The notes: a model not told the origin generated them from the sequence alone. A stretch of 64,000 nucleotides of DNA from Amyelois transitella (GCF_032362555.1 NC_083510.1:5235501-5299500); one strand, 5' to 3'. Shown: positions 54,401 through 63,040, counted from the first letter of the stretch. Numbers and translations: made by a program.

Positions 54401-55251
54401 TAGGGATGTAAGAGCAGATTCCCGAAATTCCTGTAGAAAGGAAAATCGGGATTTTATCTCAAACGGGCAGCACCTCGAGCAGAGCTACGGGCTTACTCAA
54501 TTATTTTCATAATTCCCCTACAGTTCTGCACTAGGTTGAGTTGAGTTTTATTTGATGTGACATTTTCAAATAATTTTAGCTGAAAGGTACGATGTAGGCA
54601 TGATGTAGGGTACGTGACACAATTTCTGTCATTCATATGCACATAATGAAGTTTATAGTCATGTGGGTACGTGACTTATGAGTAAAAAGTGTCAATTATA
54701 TATATTTCAATAGTAAAAACTGCACAGATTATATAAAGTATCATAGTAAAGCAAATATTATAAAATATTTCATTAAAATATGTTTTCAAATCTATTATGA
54801 TAAATATGGCGTCGTCGTAAATAATATTTATTGAGTGTAAAATCACTATAGAAAAACGAAATTCACGTACTTACTTGGTGATTTTAGGATACGTTCATTA
54901 GGTAAGTTTTAATGTAATCGTTTTCAAAACATCATGAATCAATATGCTTAATGATGCAATTACGTACCTTTCATCTTCTGGCAGCTCTATGTACAGAGGC
55001 TGAAGCGTGATGTTGCGTAGATAGAGTGGGTTGTCGCCAGCGAGGTACGTATGCGAGATCTCCGCCAGCGACTGGTTGAAGGCTGTCACGACGGCGGTGG
55101 CCGATGGCGGCGCGGCGATGCCCACGTAGAAGACTGCTTGCGCGTCCGCCTGAAGCACACGTAGCTCCTGGCCCGCAGCTGTAGCCGCCACGGCGGGCCA
55201 CGCCGCGCATGCGAACCACACCACGCATAGCAACCACACGCGCCCACGCAT
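18495..55251 (-). CDS. Nmdar2: NMDA-type ionotropic glutamate receptor, GluN2 subunit
   Basis: Exons in transcript order: 55251-54968, 41929-41749, 38983-38922, 38841-38674, 38342-37369, 36962-36794, 28274-27050, 26978-26845, 26474-26324, 25417-25288, 21616-21450, 20337-20218, 19721-19622, 19182-18495; about 1517 residues. The start at 55251 opens a signal peptide (WLLCVVWFACAAWPAVA). A two-lobed amino-terminal domain follows, then S1 with the ligand Arg (SSARAEVIDYSQP). M1 lies near residues 913-934, the pore loop near 953-971, and M3 has SYTANIAAL. S2 contains VGTAKSSVSEYY and ADTPVLDYY; M4 lies near residues 1160-1185. A Ser/Arg/Pro-rich tail ends without a PDZ-type ESDV motif. GluN2 subunits bind glutamate and pair with GluN1 as calcium-permeable channels. 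All phases agree except exon 12 to 13, where one base is unaccounted for. Exon 5 carries a large low-complexity insert. Confidence 0.92.
19183..21449. other. Nmdar2 introns between tail exons
   Basis: The non-exonic parts (19183-19621, 19722-20217, 20338-21449) are AT-rich. They contain a perfect 22-bp hairpin at 19326-19376 and an imperfect one near 20070-20104. The stretch 20640-20830 is less AT-rich and may be a transposon fragment, but shows no recognisable frame. Confidence 0.5.
19326..19376. repeat. Perfect fold-back hairpin in an Nmdar2 intron
   Basis: Arms 19326-19347 and 19355-19376 are exact reverse complements of 22 nt with a 7-nt loop (AAAAGTA). Mature microRNA precursors normally carry mismatches and longer loops, so a local inverted duplication seems likelier. 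Confidence 0.85.
22096..23763 (-). mobile_element. Internally deleted pogo/Tigger-like transposon
   Basis: The ends are inverted repeats: the left begins GGGGACGGTCGGGCAA and the right, read in reverse, GGGGAAGGGCGGGCAA. Each is flanked by TA (22094-22095 and 23764-23765), the target site used by pogo and mariner families. Subterminal blocks of 'gggcaaaaag' and 'acccgttttgcc' occur near both ends (22280-22335 and 23345-23400). The element is about 1.67 kb and encodes only the C-terminal part of a transposase, so the catalytic core has been deleted. Confidence 0.8.
22377..23299 (-). pseudogene. pogo/Tigger-like transposase C-terminus with PHD-like finger
   Basis: The frame from 23299 to 22697 includes 'LVSQAYLRSATPQNALSGFR' and 'SGIQPFDRY', characteristic of the region after the DDE core in pogo/Tigger-type transposases and Jerky/Tigger-derived proteins. 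A frame change then leads to a Lys-rich stretch. A further change leads to a Cys/His-rich end at about 22530-22380 with 'DWIQCSQCQEWSHESC' and 'YFCDIC', a PHD-like zinc finger seen at the end of such insect transposases. At least two frame breaks and the missing catalytic core make it non-functional. Confidence 0.75.
29024..29060 (+). repeat. Helitron-like 3' terminus remnant
   Basis: Reads 'cgcggacggagctgtgggca' followed by 'aaaagctagt', the hairpin-plus-CTAG ending typical of Lep1-type lepidopteran Helitrons. Similar ends lie at 11110-11152 and 34800-34845. Confidence 0.55.
29762..29955 (+). repeat. Rep-A interspersed repeat, diverged near-full copy
   Basis: Begins 'cccttgcggggtagatagag', passes through 'aatagtgacaggttgctggc' and ends near 'gtgccgaaaacaacacgac'. 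The order of blocks matches 46438-46690 read in reverse. Confidence 0.75.
30308..30365 (+). repeat. Rep-A interspersed repeat, 5' fragment
   Basis: Contains 'cacgtctatattccttgcgg' and then 'ggtagacagagccaacagtc', the 5' block of Rep-A only. Confidence 0.75.
34800..34845 (+). repeat. Helitron-like 3' terminus remnant
   Basis: Ends 'aaaaccgcgggcaacagcta' followed by gt, matching the canonical GCGGGCAACAGCTAGT end of lepidopteran Helitrons. No intact 5' end was found. Confidence 0.55.
38482..38568. repeat. (GAAT)n microsatellite and tandem unit
   Basis: Two runs of GAAT repeats are followed by a duplicated 'atgaatgatttattatgcat' unit. The tract lies in the intron between Nmdar2 exons 4 and 5, next to a Rep-A-like fragment ('gacagagccaacggc', 38435-38449). 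Confidence 0.9.
39164..39206. repeat. Short fold-back hairpin next to a 12-nt direct repeat
   Basis: Arms 39164-39180 and 39190-39206 pair with one mismatch, extended by a T-run on one side and an A-run on the other. The sequence GAAGAACTAAGT occurs both at 39134-39145 and across the loop at 39179-39190. Confidence 0.75.
40366..40535 (+). pseudogene. LINE reverse-transcriptase C-terminal remnant (RTE-like)
   Basis: One frame reads 'GGAPTRWTDLIRTV...LQKAIVHAQDLDSWITFLRK' before a stop at 40527-40529. The 'APTRWTDLI ... A.D...W' pattern is the conserved tail of ORFs in RTE-type non-LTR retrotransposons (GRPPTRWxDDI...W). Upstream sequence is not recognisable, so this is a 5'-truncated copy. 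Confidence 0.65.
41338..41505 (+). repeat. Rep-A interspersed repeat, diverged copy
   Basis: Begins 'cttgcgggatagacagagtc', continues through 'cgctttttacgacatctata' and ends 'gggaaccacacgatac'. The central part is shortened. Confidence 0.7.
41575..41700 (+). repeat. RTE-like LINE 3' tail
   Basis: Contains 'cctacgttcagcagtggacg' followed by 'ccctaaggctgaatgatgat', matching the common insect RTE ending GxxTACGTxCAGCAGTGGAC...GGCTGATGATGATGA. It lies about 50 bp from the acceptor-distal end of Nmdar2 exon 2. Confidence 0.65.
43647..43843 (-). mobile_element. Lep1-like non-autonomous Helitron, copy 1
   Basis: On the minus strand it begins TCCTACTACTATTATAAAGG and ends CTAG, inserted between A and T as Helitrons do. 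It is 197 bp and nearly identical to 57328-57524 on the plus strand. No coding capacity. Confidence 0.8.
44357..44402. repeat. Perfect fold-back hairpin
   Basis: Arms 44357-44376 and 44383-44402 are exact 20-nt reverse complements with a 6-nt loop (GTATGT). It lies just upstream of the LINE tail and the nested acetyltransferase gene. Confidence 0.85.
44430..44540 (+). repeat. Non-LTR retrotransposon 3' end
   Basis: Contains 'gaatgccaagcggcattaag' then 'tccgccttttgtac', a GTGCAATAAAG polyadenylation-like signal and an AAAT-repeat tail at 44521-44540. This ending is common to a dispersed lepidopteran LINE family; the family is not named here. Confidence 0.6.
44829..50288 (+). CDS. GNAT-family N-acetyltransferase, arylalkylamine N-acetyltransferase-like, nested in Nmdar2 intron 1
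   Basis: Recognised exons: 44829-44994, 46956-47166, 48696-48862, 50096-50288. Junctions 1 to 2 and 3 to 4 are phase-consistent. Between 47166 (phase 2) and 48696 (phase 0) a short exon is missing or the donor differs, so the model is incomplete there. Insect members of this family transfer acetyl from acetyl-CoA to arylalkylamines such as dopamine, in neurotransmitter breakdown and cuticle tanning. The acetyl-CoA motif is 'YRGLGIAVELLKSR', preceded by 'DKYGVNKYLMGAGLSV' and followed by 'MTLAKELGYQATGGIF' and a 'SAEKADM' motif, in family order. The substrate cannot be told. An AATAAA at 50302-50307 follows the stop by 13 bases. It is transcribed opposite to its host gene. Confidence 0.82.
45012..45069. 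repeat. Fold-back hairpin in intron 1 of the acetyltransferase gene
   Basis: Arms of about 25 nt (45012-45036 and 45045-45069) pair with two or three mismatches around a short loop. It starts 17 bp after the exon 1 donor. Confidence 0.8.
46438..46690 (-). repeat. Rep-A interspersed repeat, best near-full copy
   Basis: Runs from 'gtgccgtgtggttcccagca' through 'gtcgtaaaaggcgactaagg' and 'tagctgaacgtggccattta' to 'ctaccccgcaagggatatag' and 'acgtgac', then a 'tatgtatgtat' tail. It has no long coding frame, is about 250 bp, and occurs in many partial copies here, so it is a SINE or MITE-like family; the class is not determined. Confidence 0.85.
50302..50307 (+). terminator. Polyadenylation signal of the acetyltransferase gene
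   Basis: AATAAA 13 bases after the stop codon ending at 50288. No other signal is closer. Confidence 0.6.
51588..51650 (+). repeat. Rep-A interspersed repeat, 5' fragment
   Basis: Contains 'tatatctcttgcggggtaga' then cagagtgtaagactgaaa, the diverged 5' block of Rep-A. Confidence 0.65.
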
Positions 55252-55370
55252 CACGCCCCCCCACCCCGACCTCACCGTCGCCCGCGCCCCGCCCTCCCCC
55301 CGCACCGCGCCGCCATCGCCGGCGCCCGACCAACACCATCCACACTCAGCGCCCCGACCCTCGTGCAATC
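54968..55370. promoter_or_regulatory. GC-rich island over Nmdar2 first coding exon and 5' region
   Basis: A block rich in CpG and C-runs within very AT-rich surroundings. It covers the first coding exon and about 120 bp upstream of the start codon. The reading frame stays open upstream to 55368, but that extension is Gly/Ala-rich with no signal peptide, so the ATG at 55251 is preferred. A promoter or 5' UTR role is inference. Confidence 0.45.
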
Positions 55371-56033
55371 ATCCCCATCAATAATATTAACTCCCAATCA
55401 ATTGTCATAAGTTTCACTTTTAATTTAAGAATTGTTAAGTTAAATCTACAAGATATTTTAACACTGATTATTATGGACGGTTAATCACTAGACTTCCTCG
55501 GACTGCGTAGATATCTGTAACAAAGAAAAACTGTATGAGTATGCCAGTGCCGACCATGTTCAATGCTCGTATTCTAACCATTTTACTTTGATGAAGCTGT
55601 TTCAGCTCTTTCAACATGAAGATCTCGGGACACTTAGGTTGCGTCAACATATCCCTGCCATGAATTTTTGCATAATGTTGAACTCATTTTGCCGTCAGGC
55701 TTAATTTAAGTCGAGTACCAAATAGAGCACTTGACACGACGTAGATTATTTATTTTCACGAAAAAGCGAGTTTAGTTAATGTGGTTCATTAATTATTCAG
55801 GATAAACGCGTTGCGAGAAACCTTCAAGTAACAAGGAATTTAATACTTTAAGCAATGCTCGTACGTGTGAGAGTGAAGATGTATGAAGGACGTTTAGTGA
55901 ATCTTTTTAGTAAATATAGTTAAATGTTGCCATATGGAGAACACTACAATAGAATATAGCACTTTTTCGTTGACTATAAATGTCGAAGAAGAACTTAAAA
56001 AAATTAAATAACTAGTGAATCAAAATAATAGCC
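55371..56033. other. Non-coding sequence upstream of Nmdar2
   Basis: AT-rich, without a recognisable gene or repeat. It probably includes distal promoter or 5' UTR intron sequence. Confidence 0.45.
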
Positions 56034-56820
56034 CAAGAGCCCGTGAACGCCAGACATACCTTATTTTGTAAAAGCTGAAGGTTTCTGTAAATATGCCTCT
56101 AGTACAGGTAGGAACGATCCCCACCTATGGTACTCAGGCAGTGGTTGCTTTGGCAGGTAGCAGGTAATAAAGGTATACTTTTTTCAACCTGAAATTCGTT
56201 AATTTGTAAAGCTCAATTTTTTTATATTTTATCCGTAATAATACACAAACTCGCGTTACTCATTGCCAGACACCTACTATGGTTGCAACCCCTTGCCAGA
56301 CACCCCTAAACTATAATATTTTGTAACTCTACTTACGTCATTTTGTAAAATCTGAATTTAATACATATTTTTCGGGGAATTATTCAAACAAAGTTTCTGA
56401 AGTAGCCAGACAGTTTTGAAGGTTCTATTATCCTGCCAGACGCATTGGAGTGAGCAAAAGATGCAAGAGTGCGGAGTATATGTAGTAACTGGAGCGAGTG
56501 GGACAGAGTGTTCGGTTTCTTGCGACGTTTCATTGCGCATCAGCTGTCGTTTATTTTAGGGATGTGACCTGATGAATCAATCCTCAAAAATTCGATATTT
56601 TTCCAAAATGTTTTTTTCACTGTAAGTATAAATCAAATTCATAAAAAACAAGACAAATGTTAGAATTAACGATCTTTTTATCAAATTCTTTTAACAATTA
56701 TTTTTATTACTATTATCATCAATGTATCAGATCAGGTAGAAAACAAAACATTTATTTTCAAATCTTTTTTAATCAAAAACAATAAGATAATTTGACTTAA
56801 AGTTCCCAATGATTAATACC

Positions 56821-57010
56821 TTACCTTTTTAAAAACAACAATCTGTCAAGTCTACCGGGATCCAAGTGGTTCCGCTCATCATTTGCTATGTTTCCAGCAA
56901 CTGAAAAGAGGCGCTCACAAGGAACGGATGATGCCACAATAGTCATATACGTCATGGCTATTGATGGTTTTTTAGCTCTTGCCAGTAATGTATAGGATCA
57001 TATTTCAGGT
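56821..57010 (-). pseudogene. hAT transposase C-terminal dimerisation domain remnant
   Basis: The minus frame reads 'ASSVPCERLFSVAGNI' followed by 'HLDPGRLDRLLFL' and a stop at 56821-56823. This is the conserved hAT C-terminal dimerisation motif (S..CER.FS.AG ... L.P..L..LLFL). The BED finger and catalytic parts are missing. Confidence 0.85.
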
Positions 57011-57327
57011 CCACGACTGCCTGCGATAAATAATGTTTAAGTTCGTCATTTAAACCCTAAGTTTCCTGTGCAAGTGCATTATACATAGAAAGTTGCTTTT
57101 TGAAAAGCAACTTGTGGAAATCCCATATTCCTTTATTCAAAGTAATAGATTAATTTCTGTTGTCTGTGGTTGCTAAGTATGTTTGGGATGTAAATTAAAC
57201 AATTTTAAACCATAACGATATGTATGTTAAGCTTAAAATCGAGTTTTAAGTTGTCTCGGACGGTCGGCCCACATGTGCGCCACAGCAGATTACGGTGGTG
57301 GTGCATATAGGTTAAAGAATATGATTA

Positions 57328-57524
57328 TCCTACTACTATTATAAAGGCGAAAGTTTGTATGGATGTTTGTTACTCTTTCACGCAAAAACTACTGAACCGA
57401 TTACCATGAAATTTGGTATGTAGGTAGCTGAAGACCCAGAATAACACATAGGCTCCTTTTTATCCCAGAGTTCCCGCGGGGTTGATAGGGTTTCCATGCG
57501 GACGAAGTCGCGGGCGGCCTCTAG
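57328..57524 (+). mobile_element. Lep1-like non-autonomous Helitron, copy 2
   Basis: Begins TCCTACTACTATTATAAAGG, ends CTAG, and sits between A and T. At 197 bp it has the same length as the copy at 43647-43843 and differs from it at only a few positions. It is nested in the hAT element. Confidence 0.8.
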
Positions 57525-58327
57525 TAATTTATAAACGTAACAAGTTTATTGATGAGAAGTGAGGCGAAGGAGACTACACATACAGCCATCTTGCGAGGTT
57601 TTGAGTAATCAACCGGCAGCACTCTTGTAATACGGGCCTTCAATTAATTGTATGGTTTAAACCAAAACAGAAAAAATCGTATCTCGATTTTAGAATGTCT
57701 GAGATCGATTCACGAGATCGATTCAATGTATACGATCGATTAAAAAGATCGATTTTTTCGCTCCAAATAATCGATTTTTCGATTAATCGATCTTAGATCG
57801 CCATCCCTAGTTTATTTTGTATTGTTCAACGGACGGTTATATACGCATAGTAAACTGTCCCACTCGCTCCAGTTACTACATATACTCCGCACTCTTGCAT
57901 CTTTTGCTCACTCCAATGCGTCTGGCAGGATAATAGAACCTTCAAAAATGTCTGGCTACTTCAGAAACTTTGTTTGAATAATTCCCCAAAAAATATGTAT
58001 TAAATTCAGATTTTACAAAATGACGTAAGTAGAGTTACAAAATATTATAGTTTAGGGGTGTCTGGCAAGGGGTTGCAACCATAGTACGTGTCTGGCAATG
58101 AGTAACGCGAGTTTGTGTATTATTACGGATAAAATATCAAAAAATTGAGCTTTACAAATTAACGAATTTCAGGTTGAAAAAAGTATACCTTTATTACCTG
58201 CTACCTGCCAAAGCAACCACTGCCTGAGTACCATAGGTGGGGATCGTTCCTACCTGTACTAGAGGCATATTTACAGAAACTTTCAGCTTTTACAAAATAA
58301 GGTATGTCTGGCGTTCACGGGCTCTTG

Positions 58328-61300
58328 CTCTATAAAAGAGAGTTATGAATGTGGATGAAGCGAAGGAAGTATGCAGAGATCGTGGAAAGAGGTAGTCTCT
58401 GCCTACCCCTCCGGGAAAGAGGCGTGATTTTATGTATGTATCAAAATAAAACCAAAGCAGAAACAACAATAAACATTTTTAGTACGGATATTTTTAATGG
58501 ATTTGGAAATCTGAAGCAAACAGCTGATAACCTTATTCGAAATAAAAGCGACTGATAGTGACTGAACACATACAAGAGAGATATACTCGTACCAAACTCA
58601 ATTTTCAAATAGCTTGTACTGTACAATATTTTTACGCCATTAAACGCACTTTATAATTCTTCCTTCAACATCTTCATGATTATTTAATGATTAATGACTG
58701 TTGGCCTAAGAGTATATTAAGGCTTCCCACAGAATGAATTGTAGACCCCTATCAAGTCTTCACAGAAAAGGGTTCCGATCGACCGTTGTCCGGCAAAATC
58801 GGATTTACCACAATGGTACCCATCTTACGAACGTACGAATACGTTTAGATTGAAAAAAATTAAATACTTCTTGAAAGATTCACCAGATTTTAATTATAGT
58901 AAATGAAAGCAGATATTTATAACAATAATATTAGATTTGTAGTTTTCTTTTCATAACATTTTAAGGAATAAAACAATTATGTAGGTATCGTTGAGCCAAA
59001 TGAGTTTGTGAATGTACTTAACAAAATACGTCCGAATGTTTCTTGTTGTTATTTAAAGGACGGTTCCCAATTGAGATTATACAACCTCCATAAACAAAAA
59101 AAAAAGTGCTGAAAATAATATGCAAAATAATGGCGAATGATTACACTGGTCTCAACTGCAATTACTGGGGTTGAAACCTTGACCCTTCTCATATTTATAA
59201 TTTTAAAGGCTTTTATTTTCGGCTGCACATCTTAGAGAACAACGTTATACGAAAACAGAGAAATATTTTTTGTTCTGTATGACATCATCAAATTAAGTAT
59301 ACAGACCAACTCAATTTCTCAGGGTACTGAAATAAAGATAAACAACTTGATACGTCTTTATGTTGTCCTTTATTTTAGTACCTTCTAAAAGTACATAAAT
59401 ACACTATAGGTTTGGGCTAATTTATTTCGGTACTTAACTATTGAAAAATATAACTAACCAGAAAATTCAATATAAATCACACTTTAAATAACAACTCTCC
59501 TAATCATTGGAAATGTGTTAACTTAAAACTGAAGCACATTGTAATGAATCAAGAAACCTGAAAGCATTACCCACTTTTTGGATAGTTGCGTAATAAGTTG
59601 GGTGAGATCTACCACTTACAGTAATTAGGCGAGCGTAGTATGGGCCCTTACATTAAATGGAATTAATCGTGGGCAACCAGCGTTAACAAGTGTCTCTAAT
59701 AGTATGGGCAACCTTTAAGGTGATTACTTATCATTGCGATCTTGATTAGCTTATCAAAATGGTAAACATACACCCCTACTCATGTCACGTATTTATTCCT
59801 TACGCGTGAGGCAGAGCTAATAATCCCTAGATTTGATATTCATGTACTTGGTGACAGGATGCCAGCTCATTGCCTGAAAAAATAATCTAATTTTAAGAGC
59901 CTTTAAATAAACTAAATAAAGCTAGCATGCACACGTTTCCCTTTTTTCATTATTACTTTAATGGAATTAGATAATGCATTCGACAACTAAAATTATAAAA
60001 TAAAAAAGGCATATTTTTTTAAGAATACATCAAGAATGAATTGATTACTGTAATACATTACAAACCAAAAATTCTGATTTTTACGAGGCCTAAGCTCTAT
60101 ATTTTCTCTACTCTGTGGTCGTACATGCTGGTTCAGCTCAACAAACTTAATAGAAATCCCCGAGGTGCTCTTTAGTTCCCGAAGAAAATTGAGTATGTTT
60201 TTACACGATGCAATTCCCAATCTTAGTCCCGTTGGGGAAAGATAAATTAAGCTGGGAACAAATTTTGTGATGAAAGCTGTTGGAATTTCATTAAAAACAT
60301 AGAAGTTCATTGATAACTTAAAATATTTTGGGTCACAATAATAAACGACTTTAAATACTATATAAAATGACGAAGATAATGACGTCTTTAATATATACCT
60401 ACCCTTTTTAACGAAGGCATTCAAAAGCTAAATAAAATAACTTCTTTTCAATAATAAACTAACCAACAATAAATTAAAAAATATCATTAATTTAGAAGTC
60501 CATTAAAAGACTATCGTTTATCCACTCACAGACCTGTCGACCACCTCAATTAATAATTTAATTTCATTGTGATTAAAATTTAATTGACAGCTCAAAATAA
60601 CAGAGATACATTTCCGTTTTCAATAAAATTAGCTTAGCGCGAATGCAATTATTCATATTTGATTTTCAATGATTTTTATTCATACAGTTTTTCACATTTC
60701 ATTCATTCATCTTAGATCAGTGATTATTACGGGTATTTTATGCTTTGCAGCAAAATAACAAAATTATTGACTTTTGAATCTGAGGTTTATTTTTTTGAAA
60801 AGATGTATCTACCCTTTCCAGAAAGAAGCGTGATGTTTGTTTGTAAGAAAGTAAATTAACTATATGAAGTTGATCGAGTTCAGTATAACAACAACAGTAA
60901 AACAAAGCAATCAATAAGATCCTTTCACTACAAGTAGGTACCTATAATGAAACGTGTTGTACAAAATCCCTTTAGTCCCACTGGGGTTGTTTCTACAAAA
61001 ACAGTATACATCAAATAAATCGCTGTCGTTATAGGGGACGTCACTAGTTCATCTTTCTGCTAGCCATTCTCTTTGACAGGATACGTTCAATGGGATGTAT
61101 AGAATGTTAAAATAGATGTGATAACTTTCTGGGTGAAAGTAATGGGTCAAAGACGGAATATATGCATGAAATTTGCAACTTTAAACGAAAATTGCAAGAT
61201 AAAAAAAACATTTTCTATTGTTTTGCTCGTAGTTTGAGAGACAAAATAGAGATATATGTATATTGCCCTACCTCAAACTAATAATATCAAGTTGCGAAAA

Positions 61301-61729
61301 AAAACGCCAATGTTGTTATTGCCTGACAAGAATTTATGGACATTATTAAAAATATAACACTAAACAAATCGAAAATCTTTTCAAATCACTTACTAGTAAC
61401 GGCATGTCATTACGTTACAAGAGCACAATTTGTATTCTGACGACAAAATTGAATGTCATCTCAAACAACCTCTTTCGACGTCAATGAAATGACTCTTTAT
61501 AAGATACGTTTTATTTCGTTACTCATGTGTTAGAGTACTAACATCAAGTGAGGACTGGATTTAAACCAGGCTCGATCAGTTTATCACAGGACATTAGTTT
61601 ACTTTCTAAACATTGATAGCATTTATATTTTTCTTGCTTGATTGATATTCTGTTTTTCGTTGCTCTTTCATAAACTCAAGTAATTTTTTTTATATTTACT
61701 AAGATTAGATCTTTTAAGTACTAATACTA
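58328..61729. other. Intergenic region without recognised genes
   Basis: At about 58350-58440 lies a repeat fragment ('ggtagtctctgcctacccct', 'gtgattttatgtatgtat') whose tail resembles 60800-60845 and 10470-10505. A 143-codon open frame on the minus strand (60424-59993) has no recognisable domain. The rest is AT-rich and featureless. Confidence 0.5.
59993..60424 (-). other. Orphan open frame, coding status unclear
   Basis: 143 codons from an ATG at 60424. The product is rich in Phe, Tyr, Lys and Asn, with one more polar segment in the middle. No domain, signal peptide or paralogue in the window was recognised. Its length is somewhat above chance for this composition, but no splice or regulatory context supports a gene. 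Confidence 0.15.
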
Positions 61730-63038
61730 CTCTGTCAAGAAAGTAGCAGGAAAAGATCAATAATACACAAACTGTTTGTTATTCATCCAAATTTATTTTA
61801 TCACCTTCAAAATATGCTCCTTTAGAAACGATACACTTACGCCAACGAATAATCAAAACATTTTTTAAACGCTGTTTCCGGAATTGAGGTCAGTTCTCGC
61901 CGCGAATTCTCTTTAATGTCTTCTACCGATTGAAAACGGGTGCCACGAAGTGGTAATTTGAGTTTAGGAAAAAGAAAAAGTCAGCTGGAGCCATATCTGG
62001 TGAATATGGTGGTTGCTCGATGGTATTTGTTGAGTTTTTGGTTAAAAATTCGTTCACAATGATGGCCTTGTGCGAAGGTGCATTATCATGGTGCAAAATC
62101 CAAGAATTTTCTTTCCACAAATCTGGCCTTTTTCGTCGGATTTGCTCTCTTAAACGCCGCATAACACTCAAATAATATTCCTTATTTACCGTTTGACCTT
62201 CCGGCAAGAATTCCGAGTGCACAACACCGCGATAGTCAAAGAAAACAGTCAACATGACTTTGACTTTTGAACGACTTTGGCGTGGTTTTTTCGGTTTCGG
62301 TTCAGTTGGAAGGCGCCACTCCGAAGCTTGTTGACTAGTTTGCATGTCAAACTCGTAAACCCACGTCTCGTCACCAGCAACAATGCGTTTCATGAATGTT
62401 GGGTCGGAATTGACTCGTTCTAGCATGTCCTCAGCGACTCTCATGCGATTGAGTTTTTGAAAAAAATTCAGGTCTTTTGGGACTAGCCGAGCGGCAACAT
62501 GTTTCATACCCAAATTATTAGTTAAAATGGTACGGATCGTCTCGTGAGATACAGAAAGTTCGGTGGCTATCTCTCTCAAAGTTGAATGAGGATTTTCAGT
62601 CACTATTTCCTTCACTTTTGCGATGTTAACTTCAGTTGCAGACGTTGATGGCCTACCAGAGCGAGGCAAATCTTCCATCACATCTCGACCGCTTTTGAAC
62701 GCTTTGTACCACTCATAAGCACGAGTTTTTGATAAAGTCGATTCACCGTAAGCCTTCTGTAACATTTTCAGTGACTCCGAACACGATATTCCATTGGAAA
62801 TGCAAAATTTAAGACAAACTCTTTGTTCGATGTTTTTATCCATTATGAAATTAGCAATACACACTAGATATGATATAACTAAAAATAGCACTGTATTTAA
62901 TGTAAATAACAGATACAACTCAAACTCCGCGCCAAAATGGAAAACAGTTGTGCCAATCTAACAACAACAAAAAAAACAAAAATTTGAATTTGGAACCATA
63001 AATAAATAATCCATTCCCGATACTTTTCTGACTGAATG
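61730..63038 (-). mobile_element. mariner transposon, about 1.3 kb
   Basis: Imperfect terminal inverted repeats: the left has GTCAAGAAAGTAGCAGGAA and the right, in reverse, GTCAGAAAAGTATCGGGAA. They are flanked by TA at 61728-61729 and 63039-63040. The length is standard for mariner. It encodes one transposase gene that is frame-broken at its 3' end. Confidence 0.88.
61775..62843 (-). pseudogene. mariner transposase (D,D34D), C-terminus frame-broken
   Basis: The start at 62843 gives 'MDKNIEQRVCLKFC', the usual mariner N-terminus. Helix-turn-helix regions follow ('LREIATELSVSHETIRTIL' with the linker 'RSGRPST'). The catalytic Asp residues lie in 'AGDETWVYEFD', 'HHDNAPSH' and 'SPDMAPADFF', with 34 residues between the last two, which defines the class. 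Just after PADFF a single-base change in a T-run throws the frame to an early stop at 61923. The expected tail appears in other frames, ending with 'KGAYFEGDKI', so at least two indels are present. The element was probably mobile fairly recently but this copy is dead. Confidence 0.85.
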
Positions 63039-63040
63039 TA

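Larger units (their letters stand above)
41930..54967. other. Nmdar2 intron 1 (13 kb), host of a nested gene
   Basis: Besides the acetyltransferase gene at 44829-50288 it holds a Helitron (43647-43843), a LINE tail (44430-44540), hairpins (44357-44402, 45012-45069) and Rep-A copies (46438-46690, 51588-51650). Helitron-like ends lie at 42113-42150 and about 54420-54490. The segment 50310-54960 is otherwise AT-rich with no recognisable gene. Confidence 0.6.
56557..57809 (-). mobile_element. Defective hAT transposon inside the fold-back loop
   Basis: Short terminal inverted repeats TAGGGATG / CATCCCTA are flanked by an exact 8-bp direct repeat GTTTATTT (56549-56556 and 57810-57817), the hAT signature. 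The right subterminal region (57650-57800) is rich in ATCGATT-type motifs. Only the 3' end of a transposase gene remains, and a Helitron has landed inside. Confidence 0.85.
56034..58327. mobile_element. Long inverted-repeat (fold-back) element, interrupted by a hAT
   Basis: Arms of about 475 bp (56034-56509 and 57855-58327) are near-perfect reverse complements, starting CAAGAGCCCGTGAACGCCAG. Removing the hAT insertion leaves an element of about 1.03 kb with a loop of about 90 bp and no coding capacity. Each arm carries five GCCAGAC motifs. No target-site duplication was recognised, so the superfamily is unknown. Confidence 0.85.

Noticed and set aside
54971..55345. Second open frame antiparallel or overlapping Nmdar2 exon 1 (Arg/Gly-rich products)
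   Set aside because: Long frames here follow from high GC content and few stops. The signal-peptide frame is the one continued by downstream exons.
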